From positions 1-8,698 of the forward strand of contig CAAGQE010000323.1 of NCBI GenBank assembly GCA_900772035.1: 8,698 bases of DNA, given 5' to 3'. This document shows positions 1 to 5,782 of the stretch, piece by piece. The notes beneath the pieces are model-generated. The model was not told where the DNA came from. It saw only the letters and a list, made by a program, of their open reading frames with translations, and did not search any database. The position numbers and the translations under genes are program-made. How positions within the stretch are numbered: the first letter of the stretch is position 1; each line of letters begins with the position of its first letter. This DNA is from Candidatus Gastranaerophilales bacterium (GTDB taxonomy: Bacteria > Cyanobacteriota > Vampirovibrionia > Gastranaerophilales > Gastranaerophilaceae).

Positions 1-1179
1 ACCTCCGGGCTTGTTATGCCTGTTATGAAACTTAACCACGAAGAAATCAATGTCGATTTTTATAATGCATTAGTTAAAACCGCAAAGGACAAAAAGGCTT
101 GTATAACATACTCTGACGGCAATAACGGCTGGTTTAACACAGAACTTTTAAAGTCTGTTTTCGATGATTTACTTAAATCAGTAAACTGCGATGTTGCATT
201 TCTCTCGGAAATCACTAATATATCACATAAAAATACTCATTTTTCATTTGAGTTACACTCTGAACTCATAGGTACGTTATCACAATATATCGAAACGACT
301 TTTCTTGTAGACGGAACAGGAAATGCAAAAATTTTTCGAGATTTGAATTGTGAAATTTTAAAAAATTTTGGAGAAAAACAATCTCAATCTTTGAGATTTG
401 TCATGGCAAATGTTGATTGCAAAAAATTTGGAAACTGGATACAAGAAATTGACAAAGACAGAGATGTCACAACTGTTTGCCAGATTGACGGACAGACACA
501 TTTTTCAACTGCATATACATGGGATAAAGGCAGAAATTGGGCATTATCGCCGTATTTCGAGGCAGCATGCAAAGACAATGTACTAAAACCCGCTGATACT
601 GCCTATTTTCAGATATTCAGCATCCCTTATGCTGACGGGGCAGTATCTTTTAACTGTCCGAGACTATTACCACCCGAAAACGCCCAAGATAAAGGCTTTT
701 TAAACCGGTCAGAACTCATAATTGAGGGCAGGGCAAGGATTAACAGAATTGCCGAATTTTGCAAAAAATATCTTAAAGGTTTTGAAAACGCTTATGTTTC
801 TAACATAGCAGACATGTTGGGAATAAGAGAAAGTTTCAGAATTTGCGGAAAGCATATCTTTTCGGTTGAAGATATTAAATCCGCGAAAAAGCCCGAGAAT
901 ATTGCACTTGCGTCAAATTATCCGATTGATGTACATTCGGACAAAAAAGATGACGGCGGTATGGAATTTACGAAACACACGTGGTATTTACCGTTAGAAT
1001 CTCTGATGTCAAAGGATTACGACAATTTGTATGCGGTTGGCAGATGTTTGAGCGCCGAATTCAAAGCTCAAGCGGCAGTAAGAACACAACTCAACTGCTT
1101 TTCTATGGGCGAAGCCGTAGCCAAGCATATAAATATGGTTTCAAACAAAAAAGAACCTGCCGTAAAGCAGGCTCAATAA
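1..1179 (+). CDS. FAD-dependent oxidoreductase, 3' part (N-terminus cut by window edge)
   Basis: This looks like the FAD_oxidored family of flavoproteins, predicted cytoplasmic redox enzymes of mostly unknown substrate. The frame is open from base 1 through 392 residues. An ATG at 16 is unlikely to be the start, because the codons before it read TSGLV and match the 'ATAGLV' segment that follows the N-terminal FAD-binding GxGxxG Rossmann motif in this family. That motif, roughly the first 45 residues, should lie just upstream of the window. Visible family motifs are VDGTGNA at 310-330, the segment LGIRESFRICGKHIFSVED near 820-876 (family form 'GVRETRRIxGEYxLTxED'), NYPIDVH near 916-936, and the C-terminal FAD/dimer motif NLYAVGRCLSAEF followed by AAVRTQLNCFSMGEAVA near 1024-1125. 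The substrate cannot be inferred. Its end is convergent with the next gene, 19 bp away. Confidence 0.85.
   Translation, partial: TSGLVMPVMKLNHEEINVDFYNALVKTAKDKKACITYSDGNNGWFNTELLKSVFDDLLKSVNCDVAFLSEITNISHKNTHFSFELHSELIGTLSQYIETTFLVDGTGNAKIFRDLNCEILKNFGEKQSQSLRFVMANVDCKKFGNWIQEIDKDRDVTTVCQIDGQTHFSTAYTWDKGRNWALSPYFEAACKDNVLKPADTAYFQIFSIPYADGAVSFNCPRLLPPENAQDKGFLNRSELIIEGRARINRIAEFCKKYLKGFENAYVSNIADMLGIRESFRICGKHIFSVEDIKSAKKPENIALASNYPIDVHSDKKDDGGMEFTKHTWYLPLESLMSKDYDNLYAVGRCLSAEFKAQAAVRTQLNCFSMGEAVAKHINMVSNKKEPAVKQAQ
1144..1174 (-). terminator. Intrinsic terminator of the SLOG gene, inside the 3' end of the convergent oxidoreductase
   Basis: Read on the minus strand, bases 1174 to 1153 form an 8-bp stem (GAGCCTGC / GCAGGTTC, one G-U wobble) with a 6-base loop. 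It is followed at once by six T and then GTTTG. On the plus strand the wobble becomes an A-C mismatch and the bases after the stem are not a clean T-run, so the signal is oriented for the minus-strand gene that ends at 1199. The stem lies in the last codons of the oxidoreductase. Partial bidirectional use is possible because AATAAAGATATTTTATTTT follows on the plus side. Confidence 0.75.
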
Positions 1180-1198
1180 AGATATTTTATTTTGACAA

Positions 1199-1762
1199 TT
1201 AGTCAAGATAAAACGAAGTAACAACTTTGTGCATATCTTCCGCATACTGAGTTGCGTTATGCAACGTTGTTGACGTATGCGACAAGAAGCAAATCAATTG
1301 TTGACATTCGTCAATAATTTCTCTGTTACAAATACGGCTGGCATCAGCCAAAGTCATCATTGCTCTGTCGGGGTGTTCGATAATGTTGTGAACACCGATT
1401 AATTGGTCTTGAACGTCAGAGGGTTGTTGACCGATTGTTTGCGGAAGAATAACTCTCAATTTAGCGGGATCTGCTGACATTGCGCCTCTGATTGCAGCAG
1501 CGTTGGTACCGCTTGAACCACCTGATGTAATGACCGTGTTTCCTTGTTTAACAAGGGCATAAGCCAAAATTTCGATTAACTGTTGATGAGTAATCGGAAG
1601 GTTTCGGCTTCCAATGATAGCGACTTTTTTTGCTGACTGGTGAATTGCAGCCAATTCCATTGCTAACTCATCAATTGTATTTGCATCTTTTTCGCTGACT
1701 GTATCAAGGTCGTCAACGGGAACCATAATCGAATTTTGTTTCGGTGTATTATCTTCTGCCAT
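1199..1762 (-). CDS. SLOG-fold / DprA-like Rossmann protein, cyanobacterial stand-alone type
   Basis: A 187-residue protein with a polar N-terminal tail of about 28 residues and one SLOG (DprA/lysine-decarboxylase-like) nucleotide-binding domain. Visible motifs are VAIIGSR at 47-53, PITHQQLIE at 56-64, and the glycine/serine phosphate-binding segment SGGSSGTNAAAIRGA at 80-94, the counterpart of the DprA 'SGxAxGID' loop. These are followed by RVILPQ and NREIIDECQQLICF, and the C-terminus is VVTSFYLD. From memory, cyanobacterial genomes carry a conserved protein of about 180-200 residues, usually annotated 'DNA recombination-mediator protein A', with nearly the same ITHQ, GTNxAAIRGA, QQLICF and VVTxFYxD motifs. 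It lacks the SAM and winged-helix-like domains of true DprA, so a transformation role should not be assumed; sensing or processing a nucleotide-type ligand is the general SLOG expectation. It appears monocistronic, with its own promoter and terminator. The Shine-Dalgarno is weak (ATGGATTAAAT before the ATG). Confidence 0.85.
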   Translation of the reverse strand: MAEDNTPKQNSIMVPVDDLDTVSEKDANTIDELAMELAAIHQSAKKVAIIGSRNLPITHQQLIEILAYALVKQGNTVITSGGSSGTNAAAIRGAMSADPAKLRVILPQTIGQQPSDVQDQLIGVHNIIEHPDRAMMTLADASRICNREIIDECQQLICFLSHTSTTLHNATQYAEDMHKVVTSFYLD

Positions 1763-1792
1763 ATTTAATCCATTAATTACCTATCGAATGGA

Positions 1793-1798
1793 ATTATA
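1793..1798 (-). promoter_or_regulatory. -10 box of the SLOG gene
   Basis: A consensus TATAAT on the minus strand predicts a start near 1786 and a leader of about 24 bases before the ATG at 1762. No good -35 exists at 16-18 bp; the nearest, TTTACA, would need a 20-bp spacer. A second candidate -10 (TACAAT, 1836-1831) lies further upstream. Confidence 0.45.
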
Positions 1799-1821
1799 TT
1801 AACACAATTCCTTAAATTTGT

Positions 1822-1865
1822 AAAAGCCCCATTGTATATAAGTTATTTAGTGGCGCTTTAGCGCT
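1822..1865 (-). terminator. Weak hairpin region after the 21-residue-repeat gene
   Basis: Two competing structures lie between the stop at 1930 and the SLOG promoter. One pairs 1851-1859 with 1823-1831 (8 of 9 pairs, 19-base loop); on the minus strand it is followed by TTACAAATTT, which could act as a poor terminator for the upstream gene. The other is a small GCGC-TTTA-GCGC hairpin at 1853-1864, followed by a T-rich run only on the plus strand. Neither is a strong terminator. The remainder of 1763-1929 is AT-rich and shows no gene. Confidence 0.3.
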
Positions 1866-1929
1866 TATTTTAGGCTAATCGGGACTTAAAGATTTTTAAA
1901 GGATTATCATTATATATCTATGCGACATA

Positions 1930-2373
1930 TTAATGTAATTCTTCTCGAAAATAGCCCGTATACTGCTCATTTATGTCATAGAATTTATAAGTTCCGTCTT
2001 TTCTGAATTCATAACTGCCCGAAACATTGCCGTTTTTGTCATACATAAATGTTTTGGAACCGCGGCGAACTTTGTAACTGTATGTTACGTTTCCGTTGTT
2101 ATCGACTATGTCAATTTGCCCGTCGGGCAGAATTTTATACATACCGATTTTTCTGCCGTATTTGTCAAAAGCATCCACGCTGCCGTTGTAAACTTTGTTT
2201 ACCGTGTCTTTCTTGACACCTCTTGCATCATAACTTGCCGACCGACCGTTTTGATAATTTCTGAAGTTTCCTTTTGTCGTGGCATAAGGGTCTTGAACCT
2301 CCGCAAAAGAAAGGGCTTGAACCGCGAGCAAAACTGCTGACACTATACAAAATTTGCCGAAAGAGATATTCAT
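1930..2373 (-). CDS. Exported protein of five 21-residue repeats, function unknown
   Basis: A 147-residue protein that I do not recognise as a named family. The chosen start is the ATG at 2373, because it opens a classic signal peptide: basic MNISFGK, a hydrophobic core VSAVLLAVQAL, and a likely SPase I site SFA|EV at 24/25. A TTG at 2439 would add 22 polar residues ahead of it and cross the divergent promoter region. The mature protein carries a gap-free 21-residue periodicity from residue 49 to the end, with units opening at D49, D70, D91, D112 and D133. The pattern is D-x-x-G at 1-4, Y/F at 10, often DG/NG at 15-16 and an aromatic at 21. Such Gly/Asp turn plus aromatic repeats suggest stacked beta-hairpins like MORN, YD or other 'YDxxG' surface repeats. 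The location should be periplasmic or extracellular; there is no lipobox and no later membrane segment. No Shine-Dalgarno is present; see the promoter entry. Confidence 0.75.
   Translation of the reverse strand: MNISFGKFCIVSAVLLAVQALSFAEVQDPYATTKGNFRNYQNGRSASYDARGVKKDTVNKVYNGSVDAFDKYGRKIGMYKILPDGQIDIVDNNGNVTYSYKVRRGSKTFMYDKNGNVSGSYEFRKDGTYKFYDINEQYTGYFREELH
1933..2229 (-). repeat. Five tandem 21-residue protein repeats
   Basis: Units cover residues 49-69, 70-90, 91-111, 112-132 and 133-147 (the last truncated) of the exported protein, with no insertion or gap. Asp at position 1 is present in all five and Gly at position 4 in four. Position 10 is Val, Tyr, Tyr, Tyr, Phe; position 21 is Phe, Val, Tyr, Tyr. 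Units 3 and 4 are the most alike, both starting D-x-N-G-N-V. The DNA copies are diverged, so this is an old protein repeat and not a recent tandem duplication. Confidence 0.8.
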
Positions 2374-2379
2374 ATAGAA

Positions 2380-2388
2380 ATTATAACA
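2380..2388 (-). promoter_or_regulatory. Extended -10 of the repeat-protein gene, placed for a leaderless mRNA
   Basis: TGTTATAAT on the minus strand is a consensus extended -10. Only six bases (TTCTAT) separate it from the ATG at 2373, so the usual start point would fall on the A of the ATG. There is no Shine-Dalgarno and no convincing -35 at 17 bp (CGCAAT), which fits an extended -10 promoter. Confidence 0.5.
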
Positions 2389-2393
2389 AATAT

Positions 2394-2410
2394 TTCGCAA
2401 AAATTGCGAA
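2394..2410. promoter_or_regulatory. Perfect 7+7 dyad between divergent genes, possible operator
   Basis: TTCGCAA-AAA-TTGCGAA has perfect 7-base arms and sits between the repeat-protein gene and the helicase. Its right arm overlaps the proposed helicase -35 (2404-2409), and the whole dyad lies just upstream of the -10 of the minus-strand gene. A dimeric regulator bound here could affect both. It does not match the Bacillus-type LexA box (CGAAC-N4-GTTCG). Confidence 0.4.
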
Positions 2411-2432
2411 CGACTTACTATTGGATTATCAT
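2404..2432 (+). promoter_or_regulatory. Proposed helicase promoter
   Basis: TTGCGA (4 of 6 to -35 consensus), a 17-bp spacer, then TATCAT (5 of 6 to -10 consensus). Transcription would start near 2439, about 21 bases before the ATG at 2460. A second -10-like GATAAT at 2440-2445 has no good -35. Confidence 0.4.
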
Positions 2433-2449
2433 TGTACAAGATAATTGTT

Positions 2450-2453
2450 AGGA
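2450..2453 (+). promoter_or_regulatory. Ribosome binding site that fixes the helicase start
   Basis: AGGA lies six bases before the ATG at 2460. The in-frame TTG at 2445 would overlap this site and has no Shine-Dalgarno of its own, so the ATG is preferred. Confidence 0.65.
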
Positions 2454-2459
2454 AACGGC

Positions 2460-5027
2460 ATGGTAAATTTACTCGAGGGATTAAATAAAGAACAAAAAGA
2501 AGCGGTTTTGCACAACGAAGGCACTTTGATTATCTTGGCAGGCGCAGGTTGCGGAAAGACGAAAGTCTTAACGTCAAGAATAGCAAACCTTGTACAATCG
2601 GGCGTTTCTGCTTATGAAATTTTGGCGGTAACATTTACCAACAAGGCCGCAAGAGAAATGAAAGACAGACTTGCAAAATGGCTTGGCGAAGAATGCGTCA
2701 AACGCATGTGGGTAGGCACTTTTCACGGAATTGCAGCAAGAATTTTGAGAAGTGATTTAGACAAATACGTTTCCAAAGACGGTAAAAAATACGAAAAAAA
2801 CTTTGTTATCTATGATGACACGGATATGAATACAATTATCAAAAACGTGCTCAAAAAACTCAATATGGACGAAAAAGTTTACCCCGTAAAACAAATCCGT
2901 CAGGTCATCTCAGATGCGAAAAACCGCATGATTACCGCATACGATTACGCTACTCACGCAAGAACTTACAGAGATGAACAATATTCCAGAATTTATCTTG
3001 AATATCAAAACCAACTCGCTCTTAACAACGCTTTGGATTTTGACGATATGCTCCTGATTGCTTGCGAACTTCTCAAAAATAACAAGGAAGTCAGAGAAAA
3101 ATATTTCAAGAGATTTAAGCACATTTTGGTCGACGAGTTTCAAGATACAAACCTTGCGCAGTACAATTTCATTAAGTCGATTTACACAAACGACGATCCG
3201 CTTTATAAATCAATAGGCAGAAGCCTTTGCACGGTAGGTGATATCGACCAGTCCATTTACAGTTGGCGCGGGGCTGATTACAGAATTTTGTTGAATATGC
3301 AAATTAACTTCCCCGATGCACAAATGATTAAATTAGAGCAAAATTATCGCTCAACAGGAATGATTTTGCAGGCGGCAAATGCGGTTATCAAAAACAACAT
3401 CAACCGTACTGAGAAAAATTTGTATTCTAATCTCGGAACAGGCGAACTTATTGAGGTATACGAAGCAGGTGACGAGGACTACGAGGCTGATTACATAATG
3501 CGCAATGTTCGCGAATTAAAATCAAAATACAAACTCTCGGAATGTGCAGTTTTATACAGAACAAACTCTCAGTCAAGAAAACTTGAAGAAGCTTGTATGG
3601 CTCGCTCAATCCCCTATAAGGTCGTCGGCGGTCAAAAGTTCTACGACAGAGAAGAAATTAAAGATATTGTCGCTTATTTAAAACTCATTTCAAATCCGTC
3701 CGACTCTCAAAGTTTAGCGAGAATTGTCAACAAACCCAAGCGCTCACTCGGCGATACAACCGTCAAAAAACTTATGGAGATATCTGCCAAAATGGATATT
3801 CCCGTTTCGGAAATTTTGACGGAAATTGACGAATATGATGATTTTTCGGCAGGTACAAAGTCGAAACTCAAATCTTTTTGGGAATTAATTCTCAAATTGA
3901 AAGATGAACAAGCAAAAATGGCGCTGCCTGATTTTATTACACATTTAATCGACGAGATTAATTATGTAAACTGGCGAAAAGAAGTTGATGACGAGGTTAC
4001 GGCGGAATCAAGAACCGACAACTTACAGGAATTTATAAATGTTGCGCAAGAATTTGAGCCGACAGAAGACGGCGCAGATAATATTTTGGGCGAATTTTTG
4101 AGCCAAGTAGCTTTGGTCTCGGATATCGACAGTTACGAGGAAGAGGACAATGCGCTTACTTTGATGACTCTTCACAGCGCAAAAGGGCTTGAATTTGACG
4201 TCGTATTTTTAGCAGGACTTGATGAAGGAATATTTCCCCATAGCCGCGCAACAGGCGGTAACGGCGGGCATGCTGACGAATCAGAAATGGAAGAAGAACG
4301 CCGTCTGATGTACGTCGGAGTTACCCGCGCGAGAAAACGACTTTTCTTAACACATGCGGAACGCAGAAAAATGTGGGGTAATTACAACTACTACGAACCG
4401 AGCCGTTTTATAAACGAAATTCCGTTCAACCTTACAAACCGTCTCGAAGACGAACGTCCAAAACCGAACAGATACAACGATAATCGTGGCAAATTCAGTC
4501 GCTACGACGATTACGAAGACGATTACAAACCGAAATCATCATCTTCTTTCAATCGTGCGGCAAAAGCAATTCAATCCCACAGTACGTATAACGGCACAAG
4601 TTTCGGTAAAGGCTTTGTTGCACCGAAGTATAACAATTCGACATCTTCATCCTCGACAGGCTTTGGAAAGAATTTTGTCGCACCTCAAAAACGAGCATTT
4701 ATATCAAAACACGCTCGTTCTGCTGAAGAGCGAAAAGCCGAAAACGATGCAAAAATTAAAGAAATTTTAAAAGACAATCCGATTAAAAGGAAAATCGAAG
4801 AGGCGAGAGCCGCAGCAGCGCAAAAGCAAACCGAACACAGGGAAGTTCACAATGATACACCTGCTCAAACCTTTAAATCAGGCGACAGAGTGTTCCATTC
4901 CCAATTTGGAATTGGCTATATTACAGACGTAAAAACAGTTGCGGGAACGACTTTGTACATTGCCGACTTTGGAAAATTCGGTCAAAAATCTTTTGATAGC
5001 GCACTTGCAAATCTCAAAAAGTTCTAG
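2460..5027 (+). CDS. pcrA: UvrD/PcrA-family superfamily 1A DNA helicase
   Basis: An 855-residue ATP-dependent 3'-5' DNA helicase of the UvrD/PcrA/Rep family, acting in repair, replication-restart and transcription-replication conflict handling. All helicase motifs are visible: Q motif LNKEQ at 8-12, Walker A GAGCGKT at 28-34, VTFTNKAAREM and GTFHG (Ia/Ib), DEFQD at 225-229 (II), VGDIDQSIYSWRGA at 259-272 (III), QNYRS at 294-298 (IV), TLHSAKGLEFD at 570-580 (V) and YVGVTRARKR from 618 (VI). The core ends near PSRFINEIP at 647-655. A polar Ser/Asn/Lys-rich linker of about 150 residues follows, then a Tudor-like domain at about 805-855 (GDRVFHSQFGIGYITDV), which in PcrA contacts RNA polymerase. 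PcrA and UvrD are usually about 720-760 residues, so the extra length is mostly linker. Walker A has Cys where Ser or Thr is common. The C-terminal Tudor-like domain favours PcrA; pcrA versus uvrD naming is arbitrary outside Firmicutes and Proteobacteria. Confidence 0.93.
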   Translation: MVNLLEGLNKEQKEAVLHNEGTLIILAGAGCGKTKVLTSRIANLVQSGVSAYEILAVTFTNKAAREMKDRLAKWLGEECVKRMWVGTFHGIAARILRSDLDKYVSKDGKKYEKNFVIYDDTDMNTIIKNVLKKLNMDEKVYPVKQIRQVISDAKNRMITAYDYATHARTYRDEQYSRIYLEYQNQLALNNALDFDDMLLIACELLKNNKEVREKYFKRFKHILVDEFQDTNLAQYNFIKSIYTNDDPLYKSIGRSLCTVGDIDQSIYSWRGADYRILLNMQINFPDAQMIKLEQNYRSTGMILQAANAVIKNNINRTEKNLYSNLGTGELIEVYEAGDEDYEADYIMRNVRELKSKYKLSECAVLYRTNSQSRKLEEACMARSIPYKVVGGQKFYDREEIKDIVAYLKLISNPSDSQSLARIVNKPKRSLGDTTVKKLMEISAKMDIPVSEILTEIDEYDDFSAGTKSKLKSFWELILKLKDEQAKMALPDFITHLIDEINYVNWRKEVDDEVTAESRTDNLQEFINVAQEFEPTEDGADNILGEFLSQVALVSDIDSYEEEDNALTLMTLHSAKGLEFDVVFLAGLDEGIFPHSRATGGNGGHADESEMEEERRLMYVGVTRARKRLFLTHAERRKMWGNYNYYEPSRFINEIPFNLTNRLEDERPKPNRYNDNRGKFSRYDDYEDDYKPKSSSSFNRAAKAIQSHSTYNGTSFGKGFVAPKYNNSTSSSSTGFGKNFVAPQKRAFISKHARSAEERKAENDAKIKEILKDNPIKRKIEEARAAAAQKQTEHREVHNDTPAQTFKSGDRVFHSQFGIGYITDVKTVAGTTLYIADFGKFGQKSFDSALANLKKF
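4599..4685 (+). repeat. Duplicated FGKxFVAP motif in the helicase linker
   Basis: Residues 714-722 (SFGKGFVAP) and 734-742 (GFGKNFVAP) of the helicase are two near-identical nonapeptides starting exactly 20 residues apart. They are separated by a Ser/Asn-rich stretch within an otherwise low-complexity linker. The hydrophobic motif in a disordered tail looks like a paired short linear docking motif or a local duplication. Confidence 0.6.
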
Positions 5028-5038
5028 TATCTTTTTGA
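5014..5038. terminator. Hairpin spanning the shared stop codons of the convergent genes
   Basis: TCAAAAAG (5014-5021) and CTTTTTGA (5031-5038) form a perfect 8-bp inverted repeat around a 9-base loop that contains both stop codons. The A-tract/T-tract layout resembles bidirectional terminators, but the stem lacks a GC-rich core, so termination may be weak or depend on other factors. I saw no stronger hairpin on either side of the junction. Confidence 0.35.
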
Positions 5039-5782
5039 AAATTCATACATTATGATAGCGCCTGCCGTTGCAACGTTTAGCGATTCGACATCTGTTGTGT
5101 ATATTTGTACGTTTTCGTGAGGAATGTTCAATATATCCTGCGAAATTCCGTGAGCTTCACTTCCCAAAACCAAAATGAATTTGTCCTCAAGAGGAACTTC
5201 TTCGGGCTGATGTGCGCTTCCTGCGTGTAAATCCGTCATAACAAACTGATAATCTCTAAATTCTTTTAAGACAAAAGAATTTGCAACTGTTGCAAACGGA
5301 ATTTTGAAGAAATTACCCGTCGCAGAGCGAATAACCTTCGGATTATACGGGTCGCAGCAGTTATTTGCAAACAAAATGCCTTCATAGCCGAATGCCACGG
5401 CAGTTCTAATGATTGTACCCAAATTTCCGGGGTCGGAAACACCATCCAATAACAAAAGCCTGTTCGTGTCTTTCAAATCGAACATATCGAGATTTTGCTG
5501 AAAAGCAACCGTCAAAACCTTTGGCGGAGTGTCTGATGATGCCAGTTTCTTCATAACCGGCTCGGATACGATAACGACCTTATCATCGGGCAATTCGTCA
5601 ATTTTGTCATAATCTTCGGTGACAAAAATATTTTTTATCTCAACGTAAGAATTTAAAATATCTTCTAAAGATTTTTCGCCCTCAACAGAGAAAAGCCCTG
5701 TCAAGAAGCGGACTTTCGGTGTCGAAAGTTTTGAAAATTCAACGATTGTCGGATTAGTTACAGAGGTTATTTTTTTTGCCAT
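5024..5782 (-). CDS. TrmH/SpoU-family RNA 2'-O-ribose methyltransferase
   Basis: A 252-residue SPOUT-class enzyme that uses S-adenosylmethionine to methylate a ribose 2'-OH in rRNA or tRNA. Residues about 5-95 look like the L30e-like SpoU substrate-binding domain (ITSVTNP, SVEGEKS, VSEPVMKKLASSDTPP). The knotted catalytic domain follows, with motif 1 DPGNLGTIIRTA at 118-129 (N120, and R126 as the likely catalytic Arg), motif 2 LVLGSEAHGIS at 204-214, and motif 3 ESLNVATAGAIIMYE at 233-247. Just before motif 3, YTTDV replaces the usual 'IPMxGxV', a mild deviation. The target (RlmB-like, TsnR-like or tRNA) cannot be told. It is the last gene of the operon and overlaps the end of the aminopeptidase gene by 29 bp. 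An in-frame ATG at 5797 would give 257 residues; neither start has a good Shine-Dalgarno, so coupled translation is likely. The stop overlaps the helicase stop. Confidence 0.88.
   Translation of the reverse strand: MAKKITSVTNPTIVEFSKLSTPKVRFLTGLFSVEGEKSLEDILNSYVEIKNIFVTEDYDKIDELPDDKVVIVSEPVMKKLASSDTPPKVLTVAFQQNLDMFDLKDTNRLLLLDGVSDPGNLGTIIRTAVAFGYEGILFANNCCDPYNPKVIRSATGNFFKIPFATVANSFVLKEFRDYQFVMTDLHAGSAHQPEEVPLEDKFILVLGSEAHGISQDILNIPHENVQIYTTDVESLNVATAGAIIMYEFSKRY

Noticed and set aside
1199..1762. dprA transformation gene
   Set aside because: Only a single short SLOG domain is present; the N-terminal SAM and C-terminal winged-helix-type domains and the typical size of about 300 residues or more are missing.
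2394..2411. LexA (SOS) box upstream of the helicase
   Set aside because: The dyad reads TTCGCAA...TTGCGAA; it has neither CGAAC-N4-GTTCG nor CTGT-N8-ACAG.
2374..2439. Upstream TTG extension of the exported repeat protein (22 more residues)
   Set aside because: It would bury the signal peptide behind a polar segment and run through the -10 box and the dyad; it has no ribosome binding site.
4486..4770. Open plus-strand frame of 94 codons inside the helicase linker
   Set aside because: It lies wholly within the helicase gene in another frame, has Thr/His-rich composition typical of a shifted low-complexity region, and shows no recognisable motif.
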